From NCBI RefSeq assembly GCF_020253525.1, contig NZ_JADCBK010000155.1, positions 1 to 32,412 of the forward strand: a stretch of DNA of 32,412 bases. Direction: 5' to 3'. The translations under genes and the position numbers were made by a program. The notes beneath the pieces are model-generated. The model was not told where the DNA came from, searched no databases, and saw nothing but the letters and a program-made list of their open reading frames with translations. Positions 31,970 to 32,412 of the stretch are shown here, piece after piece. Source of the stretch: Aquidulcibacter sp. GTDB taxonomy: Bacteria > Pseudomonadota > Alphaproteobacteria > Caulobacterales > Aquidulcibacteraceae. The stretch's first letter is position 1; each line of letters starts with the position of its first letter.

Positions 31970-32412
31970 ATGAACATGCACACAGACATGCCTAAAGCGG
32001 TTCAAAGTTTTGACCTTGACCCCCAGCCTTTGAACAGCGCCGTGGCAACCCGCCCCGCACAACGCCACATGGTTTTGGGCCTATCGGCGATTGCTTTGGC
32101 GATTGCGTTCAACATTCCCTATACCGTCTTGGCGATGACCTATAATTATCCAGATGTATTGCGCGGCTCTGCTTATGATGCGCTGGATTTGTTTGCCAAA
32201 GGCGGGGCGTCATTGATTTTAACCTGGCATGCCTTTGCGGTAATCGCCCTCGCACTCATGCCATTTGCCATGGCTGTTTCCTTAATCGCCCATCGCCTGC
32301 ACCATTATACAGGCCTTGCCATTGGGGCGGCGATCGCCGGGGCTTTGGCAGGCTTGACCCAAGCCATGGGCCTATGGCGCTGGGTGTTTGTTATCCCAAG
32401 CCTCGCTCGCAC
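31970..32412 (+). CDS. Membrane protein, possibly DUF4386 family (3' cut by window edge)
   Basis: The frame opens at ATG 31970 after AGGAGA with a 9-base gap and stays open to the end of the window (147 codons). After a 35-residue hydrophilic N-terminus come at least three hydrophobic helices: about 35-55 (GLSAIALAIAFNIPYTVLAM), 80-106 (SLILTWHAFAVIALALMPFA) and 112-132 (GLAIGAAIAGALAGLTQAMG), then LWRWVFVIPSLA. The last motif and topology resemble DUF4386-type membrane proteins, which lack a known function. It is divergent from a TetR gene, with operator-like palindromes between, and so probably belongs to a repressed regulon. Confidence 0.6.
   Translation, partial: MNMHTDMPKAVQSFDLDPQPLNSAVATRPAQRHMVLGLSAIALAIAFNIPYTVLAMTYNYPDVLRGSAYDALDLFAKGGASLILTWHAFAVIALALMPFAMAVSLIAHRLHHYTGLAIGAAIAGALAGLTQAMGLWRWVFVIPSLAR

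Overview
The window looks like an alphaproteobacterial chromosome with an integrated mobile element, most likely an integrative and conjugative element (ICE). The evidence for the lineage is indirect: a trb gene order typical of alphaproteobacterial ICEs (trbE-J-L-F-G-I), two TonB-dependent receptors with the 'ETVIVTG' TonB box common in Caulobacterales and Sphingomonadales, and GC in the mid-50s by eye. I cannot name a genus.

Layout. (1) 1-8226: a tightly overlapping plus-strand operon for a P-type (Trb/VirB) conjugative type IV secretion system. It runs from trbE (cut by the left edge) through trbJ, trbL, trbF, trbG, trbI, a TraF-type signal peptidase and a lytic transglycosylase to an AlpA-like DNA-binding protein. 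(2) 8249-14300: an accessory and defence-like zone. It holds a complete hipBA toxin-antitoxin pair on the minus strand with three evenly spaced operators, a DUF6932-like nucleotidyltransferase-fold protein, and a lipase-like alpha/beta-hydrolase overlapping a small lipoprotein, which looks like a toxin and its immunity protein. Decayed pieces of alpA, hipA and a parE toxin are also present. The positions of the alpA and hipA pieces suggest that an alpA-hipBA block was duplicated in tandem and that its second copy was broken by about 4.1 kb of new DNA. (3) 14600-28062: a phosphorus-acquisition cluster. It contains a PhnD/PhnC/PhnE-like ABC importer, an RpiR-family regulator, a HAD-IIA phosphatase, a TonB receptor, a Tat-exported PhoD phosphatase, a YVTN-propeller/phosphoesterase fusion and a second TonB receptor. 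Two promoters carry recognisable PhoB boxes, each exactly 10 bp upstream of a near-identical -10 hexamer, so phosphate starvation probably switches the cluster on. (4) 28341-29543: a P4-type tyrosine integrase on the minus strand, probably marking the right end of the element. (5) 29819-32412: apparently host chromosome, with a YkgJ-type cysteine-cluster protein, two convergent paralogous TetR regulators, and a membrane protein cut by the right edge.

How the genes may work together: receptors take phosphorus compounds across the outer membrane. Secreted or periplasmic PhoD and the phosphoesterase hydrolyse organic phosphate esters. PhnDCE carries the product across the inner membrane, and the HAD enzyme and RpiR regulator handle or sense an intracellular phosphorylated metabolite. 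If the integrase and trb genes belong to one element, this is phosphate-starvation-controlled cargo on a conjugative element.
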